Source: Bacteroidota bacterium (GTDB lineage Bacteria; Bacteroidota; Ignavibacteria; UBA10030; UBA8401). Taken from it: 64,000 bases of DNA. Shown here one piece after another: positions 1 through 8,651 of the stretch (positions within the stretch are counted from its first letter, which is position 1; every line of letters starts with the position of its first letter). Position numbers and translations under genes: made by a program. Location: contig JBBAAO010000002.1 in the NCBI GenBank assembly GCA_041658205.1, forward strand, positions 434,001-498,000, read 5' to 3'. The notes under the pieces were generated by a model, which had not been told where the DNA came from, made no database searches, and saw nothing but the letters and a program-made list of their open reading frames with translations.

Positions 1-2651
1 GAGCTGATATACGGAACAATATCATTCAGTCAGGAATTTGCATTCAGGTGTGGGGAGGGAATGACAATATTGTGAATAATATATTTGTGTTGAAGGCTGG
101 ATTGATCGGTATACAATGCACTCGCGGAGCGGTTACTCTTCGCAACAATTGTATTGCCGGTTTTCCGCCACCCGGCACCTATATTACTTCCATTCAAAAT
201 ACCATCAATATTTCATTGCAGCTACTGTATAATGATCGATGGGGATTCAACAGTGCTTCGGATATAGCATTAAGTTCAACAGAAATTTCCGTCGATCCGA
301 TGTTTGTGAGCAAAGAAAAAAACAATTTTCATCTGAAAAGCGGTTCCCCGTGCATCAATGCCGGAGATCCATCATCGGAATATAATGATAAGGATGGTTC
401 CAGGAATGATATCGGAGCATACGGCGGACCAGATCCGATGCCGGAAGATCTTAGCGCGGCTTTTTCCACAGAACTTTCGGTAAAAGGAGGGACCGGATTT
501 CCAGGAGATACCGTAGCGGTTAATGTTCTTCTTTCGGTGGCAGCCGGAGTACAGAAAATACATATGGATATTACATTTGATGAGAATATTGGAACATTCA
601 TCGATGCGTCAACGGCTTCATTGACAAACGCATTTACCGTTTCTGTTGAGGGAATTCAAAAGGGAAAACGGTCTATTCATCTTAATGGTCCTTCGGAAAT
701 TCTTTCGGGCGGCGGACCCGTTGCAGTCGTACGATTCAAAACTAATCCATCGATTACCAATACGACGCGCAGTGCCGTTGAACTTTCCGGAGAGATTTTT
801 GACGGAGGGAACAATCGAATTGTTCTTTCATCAATTGCTAGCGGACTGATTGTTGTGCAGTCCACGACACAATTTGCGCACAAGAAATATGTTGACGCCG
901 CTTTTACGGGAATATCGGATGGCTCTATCTATCATCCATATCAAACTATTCAGCAGGGAATTGATAGTGCAAAAGCCAACGATACGGTATGTGTTGCATC
1001 TGGAACGTATCAAGGTCCGATCTCAATGAAAAGTGATGTATATGTACAGGGTGCCGGTGCAAGCATCACCACAATTATACGCCCCAACGATCCACTCATC
1101 AGCATTCCGACAACAGTACGATTTATAAATGTAAAAAATTCTGGAATTAGCGGTTGCACTCTTATTAATGAGGCATCGATAGGAACAGTTATAGAAGTGA
1201 TGTCGTCGAACGCCGAAATCGCATTGAATAAGATTGACCAAGCAGCCATGGCAATGTACTCGGTGATTGTTTCTTCCGGTTCTCATGTGACGATTCGGGA
1301 CAATTATTTTATCGAGTCAAAGTATGGCGGCACCAGTATGATTTCTGTCTCCGCAAATGATGCCATCATCACACGCAACGTTTTTGCTCCTTCGTCTGCA
1401 ATTGATGCGGTTGTCTTGAACTCCGCAAATCATGCTACAGTCACAAACAATCGGTTCTTTCTTTCGAAGGAAATGATGACGGCAATAACAGGCATGACGT
1501 CAAAGCAATCACTCATCTCCAACAATCTTTTTTCAGGAACTGCTGTTGCCGGAAATGGAATAAAGCTTTTCAATGCCGACAGCACTGTTGTTGTGAACAA
1601 TATCTTCGATGTTCGAAAAACAGGTATCAGCGACAATGGCGGCAATCAATCGATTCTGAACAATGTTTTTCTGAATAGTACTGTTGGTATTAGTGTGTCG
1701 CAATCTGCAGCACATCGATATAATCTTTTCTGGAAGAATACAACGAACGTTGCAAATGGAAATCTTGATACCACAGAGTTAACCGCTGATCCGCAATTCA
1801 CGGATATGCAACGAGGAAACTTCTTTCCCGCACCATTATCCATACTCCCCAATGCGGGAGATCCAGTGTTACAATGGAACGATCGTGATGGAACACGGAA
1901 CGATATTGGCATCTATGGCGGCCCTAAAGCTGACACAATGATGTTCGTCGCTGCAAATATGCGACTTCGCATTGGCAGTGTTTCAGGTGCACCCGGAGAC
2001 ACAGTGAAGATCCCCGTTATCGCATCCGGTGTGATAGGCATGTCCGGATTGCAATTAATGATTGAGTATGATGCTGGGCGTATACAGTTATTGAATATTC
2101 ATACTCAGAAAGCTACTCATTCCTTTTCCATGGTGAGAAAGAATATCGGACAATCAATTGTTTCCATTGAACTGATCGGCTCCGAGCCTTCGGTAATCGA
2201 CAGTGCTGCCGTAGTGGAATTGATTATGCGTGTGTTGCCGAATGCTACTGGGAGCGCATTCGTGAATTTCCAAAATGTGTATGTAGTTTCCGGCGCAGCG
2301 CAACCTATCTCAGTTCAAAATACTGAAAATGGAATTATCAATCTTTCGCCAGCTTCGGTGAGTAGAGCAACAAGTACTGCACCGGCACTATTTGTCTTGG
2401 AACAAAACTATCCCAATCCGTTCAATCCGTCGACCACTATTAGATTCACGATTCACGCTTCGGGATTCACGACATTGAAAGTGTATGATGTTTTAGGAAA
2501 AGAAGTTGCAACGCTGGTGAATGAATATCTCGAATCCGGCGTCTATCATCAGAGAACATTTAATGCGGCAAAACTTGCGAGCGGCATCTACTTCGCCCAT
2601 TTGAAAAGCGGTGGTGATATACGATTAAAAAAAATGATATTGATAAAATAA
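1..2651 (+). CDS. T9SS-secreted beta-helix/cohesin-like protein, 5' end outside window
   Basis: The reading frame is open from base 3, so the gene begins upstream of the window; the GTG at 48 is internal. The visible 882 codons show parallel beta-helix repeats (N-N-I-F type turns), then the strand-capping phrase NDKDGSRNDIGAYGGP, then a cohesin-like beta-sandwich with a GFPGDTVAVNV start. The same order repeats: a second beta-helix opening with a DAAFTG..SDGSIYHPYQTIQ segment, the phrase NDRDGTRNDIGIYGGP, and a second cohesin-like domain beginning GAPGDTVKIPV. The last ~85 residues are a type A T9SS sorting domain (QNYPNPFNPSTTIRF, KVYDVLGKEV, GIYF, KKMILIK). The protein is thus exported across the outer membrane and probably surface-attached. 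No catalytic residues are recognisable; polysaccharide binding or adhesion is inference. Confidence 0.85.
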   Translation, partial: ADIRNNIIQSGICIQVWGGNDNIVNNIFVLKAGLIGIQCTRGAVTLRNNCIAGFPPPGTYITSIQNTINISLQLLYNDRWGFNSASDIALSSTEISVDPMFVSKEKNNFHLKSGSPCINAGDPSSEYNDKDGSRNDIGAYGGPDPMPEDLSAAFSTELSVKGGTGFPGDTVAVNVLLSVAAGVQKIHMDITFDENIGTFIDASTASLTNAFTVSVEGIQKGKRSIHLNGPSEILSGGGPVAVVRFKTNPSITNTTRSAVELSGEIFDGGNNRIVLSSIASGLIVVQSTTQFAHKKYVDAAFTGISDGSIYHPYQTIQQGIDSAKANDTVCVASGTYQGPISMKSDVYVQGAGASITTIIRPNDPLISIPTTVRFINVKNSGISGCTLINEASIGTVIEVMSSNAEIALNKIDQAAMAMYSVIVSSGSHVTIRDNYFIESKYGGTSMISVSANDAIITRNVFAPSSAIDAVVLNSANHATVTNNRFFLSKEMMTAITGMTSKQSLISNNLFSGTAVAGNGIKLFNADSTVVVNNIFDVRKTGISDNGGNQSILNNVFLNSTVGISVSQSAAHRYNLFWKNTTNVANGNLDTTELTADPQFTDMQRGNFFPAPLSILPNAGDPVLQWNDRDGTRNDIGIYGGPKADTMMFVAANMRLRIGSVSGAPGDTVKIPVIASGVIGMSGLQLMIEYDAGRIQLLNIHTQKATHSFSMVRKNIGQSIVSIELIGSEPSVIDSAAVVELIMRVLPNATGSAFVNFQNVYVVSGAAQPISVQNTENGIINLSPASVSRATSTAPALFVLEQNYPNPFNPSTTIRFTIHASGFTTLKVYDVLGKEVATLVNEYLESGVYHQRTFNAAKLASGIYFAHLKSGGDIRLKKMILIK

Positions 2652-3537
2652 CTGGACAATTACTCTCCCTATTTGACAATATTGATCATCTTCCGACTTG
2701 TTTGTAAAGTTTTATTTCAAACCTTTGCTCATCATTTTATCAAAAAAAACTGGATGCCAATTGCAAGGTTTTCAATATGGTAGCACCGAGAAGGTATTAT
2801 ACCTAACAGATAAAAAAAGTAAAATGCTTATGTCTTAAAGATTTATAGTATTTTAATTTTCATTCTCCTTGCTTTGTAAGCGTTCTTCCGCCTGTGATAA
2901 TTGTTGTTCCCTCAAAGAAATACATTCTATTTGAAAATGTAGCTTTAATGGTTTATGTATTTAGGTGGACATTCGTATTTGAGTGAAAACTATTTTCCTT
3001 ATTGAATTGAGAAACGGTAATGTAAATTCGTTTAATCTCTTAAGGGTCTAATTCCCCACCGCTTGCGGCGTCATTCCGGCGAAAGTCTACAAAGTGATGC
3101 CTTCGGCACCGGAATCCAGGACCTGGATGCCAGCGTACGCTTGTTCCGCTTTTTGAATCCCGCTATGCGGAATCCGAAAGGCGGGACATGACAAGATACC
3201 TCGCAGCTTGCCGCGAGGGCATTCATTTCAATTTCTCAAATTAAATTAAAGGGAAAAAAGTATGTGTCGTCATTTGCATCTTATTGTTAGATCTGGTGTT
3301 AAATAAAATCATACAACATTGTCTTGATTTAGCACACTATTTATAAAATTAGGTCTTGCTTCTTCATTCTTATCAGATGATATTCTCGTGGTAGAAATTC
3401 TACATATCCACAAAACATTCCCTCTTGTAGAAAAAACATTTCTTGCAACACATTTTGCATAACGTTTCATCCGTTATGGCATTTCAATTTCACATTACAA
3501 TATCCATTCTTCAAAATTTTATTCAAGGAGATACTCT
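2652..3537. other. 886-bp intergenic region with one dispersed repeat
   Basis: No convincing coding sequence, tRNA or rRNA was seen. The stretch is AT-rich except for the GC-rich repeat copy at 3031-3228, listed separately. A Shine-Dalgarno AAGGAG lies just before the next gene at 3538. The bases between 3230 and 3530 presumably hold the promoter of that gene, but I could not assign a -33/-7 pair with confidence. Confidence 0.6.
3031..3228. repeat. Dispersed GC-rich palindromic repeat, copy 1 (with internal insertions)
   Basis: This copy matches 45905-46036 from the shared left edge TTTAATCTCTTAAGGG, through CGCTTGCGGCGTCATTCCGG and GGATGCCAGCGTACGCT, to the right edge ending ATTCATT. It is longer than the other copy. 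It carries extra bases after GGCGAAAG (around 3086-3108) and a further hairpin-forming segment around 3144-3185 that interrupts the central palindrome. It lies in an intergenic space between two T9SS cargo genes. Confidence 0.75.
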
Positions 3538-5613
3538 ATGAAGAAATTCATTACTTTTTTCATTTTGTTATACACAACGACATGGGCTCAATTTAGCGGA
3601 TCATATAATATTGGCACAGGAGAGACATATACCACTTTGAAAGCTGCTTTTGATGCTATTAACGCCGGTACGGTAACAGGGAATGTGACGTTTTATATTA
3701 CGAGCGATTTAACCGAATCGGCGAATGTCGGTTTGGGAGTAAATACTAGTGGTTTTAGCATTACCATTAGACCCAATCAGGATGTAGCTCGTACAATAAC
3801 TTTTACAAGCACGACTGATAATACAGGACCTTCAGGTCATTTTGTTATTGGAAATCCTACGCCTACGTTGAGTTGGACGGATGCAACTACAATTTCTACC
3901 AGCAATATAACGATTGATGGTTATGCATCGGGATTTACTACCAAAAGATTAAAATTTACTAATTCAAGCGCTTCTACCGCTAATGCGCGTTTGATAACAG
4001 TTGTTGGAGGATGTGATAATATTGTTATAAAAAATTGCGTTTTTGAAAACAACTCTACTTCCGCAACATCTCCAGTTTGTATTGTTGCTGTTGCACGTAT
4101 AGGAACAGCCATAGATGCTGCACCCACAAACTTAACGATTGAAAACAATACAATGACGGGTACGGGATCAAATGTTTCTATGGGTATGAGAATTACAAAT
4201 TCTGGATCAGCTACTTCTAGGGTGACAGGATTTGTTTTTAAAAATAATACCGTTACAGCAAGGCGCAGACTGCTTGAAATAAACTATACAACAGGAGGAA
4301 ATATTTATAATAACGAGTTTACCACTATTCAAACTGGTGCACCCGGAACTATTTCTTATGGTTTGTGGACTTCAGCAAATGTTGCGGGAACGATAAATAT
4401 TTACAATAATAAATTTTTACAATCATCTACTCAAGAAACAGGAGCGTTTGGGCATAGGGTAATTTCATTAGCCAGTGCTGCAACCTATAATATTTATAAC
4501 AACACCTTTGCCGGAATGGAGAAAACGGCGGCTTCAACAGCTGGTCTAAATTTAACGTATTTGTTTTTTAGCGGTGTTGCAGGAACAATCTATCATAACA
4601 CATTTTACATGCCAGCATTGACAAATGCTAGTTCAACAGGATATTATAGTTGTATTCAATTATCTGGAAATACCGCTCAAATTAAAAACAATATTTTTAT
4701 TAGCGATGAGGCTACACATACCAATCCATATTTTATCAGCGCTGTTCCTACACCAGTGAGTGATTGTAACAATTTTTATATGCGTCAATCAAACACAAAT
4801 CATAAAGTTGTCAGTACTTATACCACAGTAGCTGCTTATCAATCTGCCAATCCGACAAAAGATATAAATTCGAAATCGATCAATGTAACATTTACAACTG
4901 CAACCGATCTTCATCTTTCTGGTGGCTCGAACGGCGATGTTAACCTTATAGGTGAGACCGGTCTAAGTATCTCAACCGATATCGACGGCAATTCGCGAAG
5001 TGGAACATACCCATACATGGGGGCTGACGAAGCAACCACTGTTCTTCCTGTCGAGCTCACTTCCTTTACTGCTGTTATTAGTGGAAATCGAGTTGAGCTG
5101 CTATGGAAGACAGAAACAGAAGTAGACAATTATGGATTTGAAATCGAGCGAAGCATGATGATTACCGGTACATGGGAAAAAATTGGGTTTGTCAATGGTG
5201 CAGGGAATAGCAATGCACCGAAATCATATTCGTTTACGGATGATATGGTGAGTGGTGGACAGTATTCCTACCGGTTGAAACAGATTGATAGGAATGGAAA
5301 CTTCACCTATCACAACAGGATAGAAGTGAATGTCAATTTGGTGGCAGGTACATATCAACTTATGCAAAACTATCCGAATCCTTTTAACCCCGCAACCACC
5401 ATCCGTTTCTCCATAAAAAATGTTGAGCAGGCAACGGTAAAGGTGTATGATGTAACAGGCCGCGAGGTAACTACATTGTTTAATGATATCGCACAAGCGG
5501 GACAGGTGTATAACGTTCAATTTAATGCTTCCGGGTTTGCAAGCGGTATGTATTTTTATGTTCTGCATACTCCCAATTACCGAGAAGTGAAAAAAATGAA
5601 TTACACGAAATAA
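3538..5613 (+). CDS. T9SS-secreted beta-helix protein
   Basis: 691 residues with a clear signal peptide (first ~18 residues, ending TTWAQ) and a good Shine-Dalgarno AAGGAG seven bases before the ATG. Residues ~20-490 are rich in Asn, Thr and Ser, with N-N-x-F/I-x-N repeats typical of a right-handed parallel beta-helix. A conserved pre-sorting domain follows (starting LPVELTSFTA, with WKTETEVDNYGFEIER). It is shared with the gene at 7319. The C-terminal sorting module is QNYPNPFNPATTIRF, VYDVTGREV, SGMYFY and KKMNYTK. The product is predicted to be secreted by T9SS. No enzyme active site was recognised, so a structural, adhesive or glycan-binding role is only inferred. A hairpin terminator follows at 5672. 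Confidence 0.85.
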   Translation: MKKFITFFILLYTTTWAQFSGSYNIGTGETYTTLKAAFDAINAGTVTGNVTFYITSDLTESANVGLGVNTSGFSITIRPNQDVARTITFTSTTDNTGPSGHFVIGNPTPTLSWTDATTISTSNITIDGYASGFTTKRLKFTNSSASTANARLITVVGGCDNIVIKNCVFENNSTSATSPVCIVAVARIGTAIDAAPTNLTIENNTMTGTGSNVSMGMRITNSGSATSRVTGFVFKNNTVTARRRLLEINYTTGGNIYNNEFTTIQTGAPGTISYGLWTSANVAGTINIYNNKFLQSSTQETGAFGHRVISLASAATYNIYNNTFAGMEKTAASTAGLNLTYLFFSGVAGTIYHNTFYMPALTNASSTGYYSCIQLSGNTAQIKNNIFISDEATHTNPYFISAVPTPVSDCNNFYMRQSNTNHKVVSTYTTVAAYQSANPTKDINSKSINVTFTTATDLHLSGGSNGDVNLIGETGLSISTDIDGNSRSGTYPYMGADEATTVLPVELTSFTAVISGNRVELLWKTETEVDNYGFEIERSMMITGTWEKIGFVNGAGNSNAPKSYSFTDDMVSGGQYSYRLKQIDRNGNFTYHNRIEVNVNLVAGTYQLMQNYPNPFNPATTIRFSIKNVEQATVKVYDVTGREVTTLFNDIAQAGQVYNVQFNASGFASGMYFYVLHTPNYREVKKMNYTK

Positions 5614-5671
5614 ATAAGTTTTTTTTATTGGTAAGTAGAGGAAGAAAGTCTTTTCTCTTAAAATTGATTAC

Positions 5672-5702
5672 AAAAAATCCCATCCTGCCGATGGGATTTT
5701 TT
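5672..5702 (+). terminator. Rho-independent terminator after the beta-helix gene
   Basis: A 13-base perfect stem (AAAAAATCCCATC with GATGGGATTTTTT) surrounds a five-base CTGCC loop and ends in a T run. It lies 58 bases after the stop codon at 5613. Confidence 0.85.
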
Positions 5703-5845
5703 GCATGTCAAAATTACGATTCAACATGATCAATATCTTGCGATGATTTTCATAGAGATCAATAACATTCTGAACTCATTAAATTTATCTCATCATTGAA
5801 TCCTTCCCGAAAAATCATCATTTTCCAAAGAAACATTAATACCAA

Positions 5846-7147
5846 ATGATGAATAGATTTATTGTTGTTTCTTCCTTTGTAATTCTCTTCACTGGCGATA
5901 TACACGCTCAATCATTTCACTCCGGTAATTTTTTATTGTATATCGATAGCGTTATTTCTGCAATGCCATCAGGTATCGGCACAAATGAGTATAAAACACC
6001 TACATCCACACAAGGATTATTGTTTGGAACTGCCGTTGAACACTGTCTCACAAAAAAATATACCGATGCCCAGGTCGCTGCAAAATACTTTGGGTATCAT
6101 GTGATAGCCTTTACAGACACCACAACGGCGCCAAACCGTCTGTATTATATTTTACTTCGGGGAAGGGATTCTTCGAATCATTGGGGAACATTTGTTTTCA
6201 ATCCTTCGCCGCGTCGTTCAAAGCTCGTGATTCAATCACCCCATGAATTGTTTGATACAAAGACTGGTGCTCAAGGCGCATACGTCTTTCAGGAACTTTC
6301 CGCGCTGGCATTTTTCCTGAATGGTTCGCATCGGTGTAACAGTGCAACGGCATCACAATGTAGTGGAACAACTACCGCGTGCGGTGGTGTAAGTGCGCCG
6401 TTCAAAATATCTGATCAAGCACATTCAGTTGATGGGACATTTCAATTGGGAACGATTATTCTCCTACAGCAAAAAAGTGACGCTATTGTCGTGCAATTAC
6501 ATGGATTTGGAAAAGGAACCGGTGATCCGGATCTGATTATGGGGAATGGCACAAATAAATCGCCGATTAATAATGATTATTTACTCCAATTGAAAAATGC
6601 TCTTTCAACGATAGATACATCGCTCACTTTTAAAGTAGCACATATTGATACTTCCTGGACAGAATTAACCGGAACAACAAACACACAGGGTCGACTGATA
6701 AACAACAGCGAGAATCCCTGTTCAACAAAACCTGGTGAGGCTACAGGAAAATTTCTTCACATTGAACAGGCATATTCCAAATTACGCGACACGAAAACGA
6801 ATTGGAAAAAAGTTTCCGATGCGCTGGGAATCGTCTTTCCGGCAGAGCCAACATCGGTGAAGACATCTTCGTCAAAATTACCAAATGAGTTTCTACTGCT
6901 TACCAATTATCCCAATCCTTTTAATCCCACAACAGTAATTTATTACAAGCTACCATCCACCGGATTTACTTCTCTTAAAGTGTATGATGACATCGGACGG
7001 GAGGTTGCACAATTAGTTAATGAAGTGCAGCATGAAGGGGAGCATACGGTTCAATTTGATGGGAAAATATTGTCTAACGGGGTATATATTGTAAGATTAT
7101 TTTGTGAAGGAAAATTTCAGTTGATGAAAATGTTGTTGATAAAATAA
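5846..7147 (+). CDS. T9SS-secreted protein of unknown function, possible zinc amidohydrolase fold
   Basis: 433 residues: a signal peptide (to about residue 22, DIHAQ), a ~310-residue unique domain, and a C-terminal T9SS module (TNYPNPFNPTTVIYY, VYDDIGREV, GVYIVRLF, LMKMLLIK). The unique domain contains histidine motifs SPHELFDTKTG, NGSHRC and VQLHGFGKG, and near its end GKFLHIEQAY followed by a basic residue. The order H..D, H-R, H-G, late I-E resembles N-formylglutamate amidohydrolase/poly-glutamate hydrolase folds, but this is a distant visual similarity and not an assignment. Several cysteines (CNSATASQC, TTAC, NPCS) suggest disulfides in an exported protein. It is a single gene with its own terminator at 7204. 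Confidence 0.75.
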   Translation: MMNRFIVVSSFVILFTGDIHAQSFHSGNFLLYIDSVISAMPSGIGTNEYKTPTSTQGLLFGTAVEHCLTKKYTDAQVAAKYFGYHVIAFTDTTTAPNRLYYILLRGRDSSNHWGTFVFNPSPRRSKLVIQSPHELFDTKTGAQGAYVFQELSALAFFLNGSHRCNSATASQCSGTTTACGGVSAPFKISDQAHSVDGTFQLGTIILLQQKSDAIVVQLHGFGKGTGDPDLIMGNGTNKSPINNDYLLQLKNALSTIDTSLTFKVAHIDTSWTELTGTTNTQGRLINNSENPCSTKPGEATGKFLHIEQAYSKLRDTKTNWKKVSDALGIVFPAEPTSVKTSSSKLPNEFLLLTNYPNPFNPTTVIYYKLPSTGFTSLKVYDDIGREVAQLVNEVQHEGEHTVQFDGKILSNGVYIVRLFCEGKFQLMKMLLIK

Positions 7148-7203
7148 TATTACTCAATAATGGACTAGATATTTAAATATTTTTTAATCTCAAACGACAC
7201 GTG

Positions 7204-7232
7204 AGCTGCATGCCTTAAGATGCAGCTTTTTT
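7204..7232 (+). terminator. Rho-independent terminator
   Basis: An eight-base stem AGCTGCAT/ATGCAGCT with an eight-base loop is followed by TTTTT, 57 bases after the stop at 7147. Confidence 0.8.
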
Positions 7233-7318
7233 ATTTTAAAAATAACGTATTCACGTGATTGTCAAAGCTCCTATGAAACATTACATTTGCAAAACAATTT
7301 TTAGAAAGGATGGTAAAA

Positions 7319-8452
7319 ATGAAAACAACACTGATTCTTTTTGTAGGGATGATCATCATCGGTTCGACAATGACGCACGGTCAAGTAAATGAAACGTTTG
7401 ATGGAACAACATTTCCGCCGAGCGGATGGACTATCAATTCCACTGGTGGTTCGACAGTATGGAGCAGGTTAACCAGCAATACAAAAAATTCAAGTGCGGG
7501 CACTGCAAGTTCTACCTCTCCTTCGTTAGGAGTAACCAAAAATCTTACTCTTTCTTTGAACTCCTCGTCATCTGTTACAACATTGACATATTTTGTTGCC
7601 GTAAGCTCATTGACATCCGGGACAGGTGCCACATTGGTTGTTCAAGCAGGAACTGATACAAGTGCAATGACAACTCTCAGGACAATAAATCTTGAGGATA
7701 ATGGTACGTTTACGGCAAATACCTATATTCAATTTACCGATAACATTGACGGTACCTTGGCATCAAATCAATCTGGCAGCATTGATTTACGATCTCAAAA
7801 TACTGTCTTTATACGCTGGAGCCATCAAAAAGTATCCGGCACTGCCGCTTCGTGTCGATTGGAAGATGTTGCAATTCCAAATTCAGCTCCGCTTCCAGTT
7901 GAGCTCATGTCATTCACTGCCATTGCAAAAGATCGTGGTATTGAGTTAATGTGGAAAACCGCAACCGAAGTGAATAACGCCGGATTTGAGATTGAAAAAA
8001 AGGTGTATGGATCATGGAAAAAAATCGGTTTTGTTGAAGGTCACGGGACAATCAACGCTCCACAATCTTATTGCTATAATGATGCAGACGTAAAGGGAAC
8101 ATTATCCTATCGTTTAAAACAGATTGACAGGGATGGAAAATATGAATATAGCAATATCGTTGAAGCGATAGCAGGATTTACAGTTGCAGATTTTGGACTT
8201 GCACAAAACTATCCCAATCCGTTCAACCCAAATACCATAATTTCCTTCGCAATGAAAAACGCAGAACATGTGAATGTTTCGGTCTTTAATGCGCTTGGTC
8301 AAACGGTGGCAACGCTTTTCAATGGTATCGCAAATCCGAATGAATTGTATTCATTGAATTTTAACGGAAAGAATCTTTCCAGCGGAACATATTTTTATGC
8401 ACTCCGCTGTGCTTCACGGAACGAAGTGCGAAAGATGTTATTAATGAAATGA
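7319..8452 (+). CDS. T9SS-secreted adhesin-like protein (choice-of-anchor J-like)
   Basis: The ATG at 7319 is preferred over the in-frame ATG at 7310 because AGAAAGGA sits eight bases before it and directly abuts the earlier one. The 377-residue product has a signal peptide ending around THGQ. Its N-terminal domain begins NETFDGTTFPPSGWTI, a signature of cleaved-adhesin/choice-of-anchor J jelly-roll domains. A pre-sorting domain LPVELMSFTA..WKTATEVNNAGFEIE is close to that of the gene at 3538. The C-terminal T9SS module has QNYPNPFNPNTIISF and ends RKMLLMK. It is predicted to be a surface or secreted adhesin or carbohydrate-binding protein; no catalytic residues were recognised. A terminator follows at 8484. 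Confidence 0.83.
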   Translation: MKTTLILFVGMIIIGSTMTHGQVNETFDGTTFPPSGWTINSTGGSTVWSRLTSNTKNSSAGTASSTSPSLGVTKNLTLSLNSSSSVTTLTYFVAVSSLTSGTGATLVVQAGTDTSAMTTLRTINLEDNGTFTANTYIQFTDNIDGTLASNQSGSIDLRSQNTVFIRWSHQKVSGTAASCRLEDVAIPNSAPLPVELMSFTAIAKDRGIELMWKTATEVNNAGFEIEKKVYGSWKKIGFVEGHGTINAPQSYCYNDADVKGTLSYRLKQIDRDGKYEYSNIVEAIAGFTVADFGLAQNYPNPFNPNTIISFAMKNAEHVNVSVFNALGQTVATLFNGIANPNELYSLNFNGKNLSSGTYFYALRCASRNEVRKMLLMK

Positions 8453-8483
8453 TAGTTTAGGGTCAAAAGCATTAAAGATGTCG

Positions 8484-8538
8484 GGACGGACGCACTTGTC
8501 CGCCAGTTTTTGGGGCGGAAGTCCGTCCTTTTATTTTT
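8484..8538 (+). terminator. Terminator-like hairpin
   Basis: GGACGGA at 8484-8490 pairs with TCCGTCC at 8522-8528. An inner pairing (TCCGCC with GGCGGA) lengthens the stem. It is followed by TTTTATTTTT. It lies between two plus-strand genes and fits Rho-independent termination, although the stem is interrupted. Confidence 0.6.
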
Positions 8539-8651
8539 AAGTAATCCTGAAATGGTATATTGTTTTGCAAAACCAATCTCTTTATCCATCCGAGGACAAT
8601 TCCAAGAAACCGTTCAATATCATCCCATAATTCCTTTTTGTATATTTCACC

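Noticed and set aside
48..50. GTG as the start of the first gene
   Set aside because: The same frame is open to base 3 and encodes the same beta-helix pattern, so the true start lies outside the window.
2652..3030. tRNA or small RNA gene in the long AT-rich gap
   Set aside because: No cloverleaf or conserved RNA motif could be drawn by eye.
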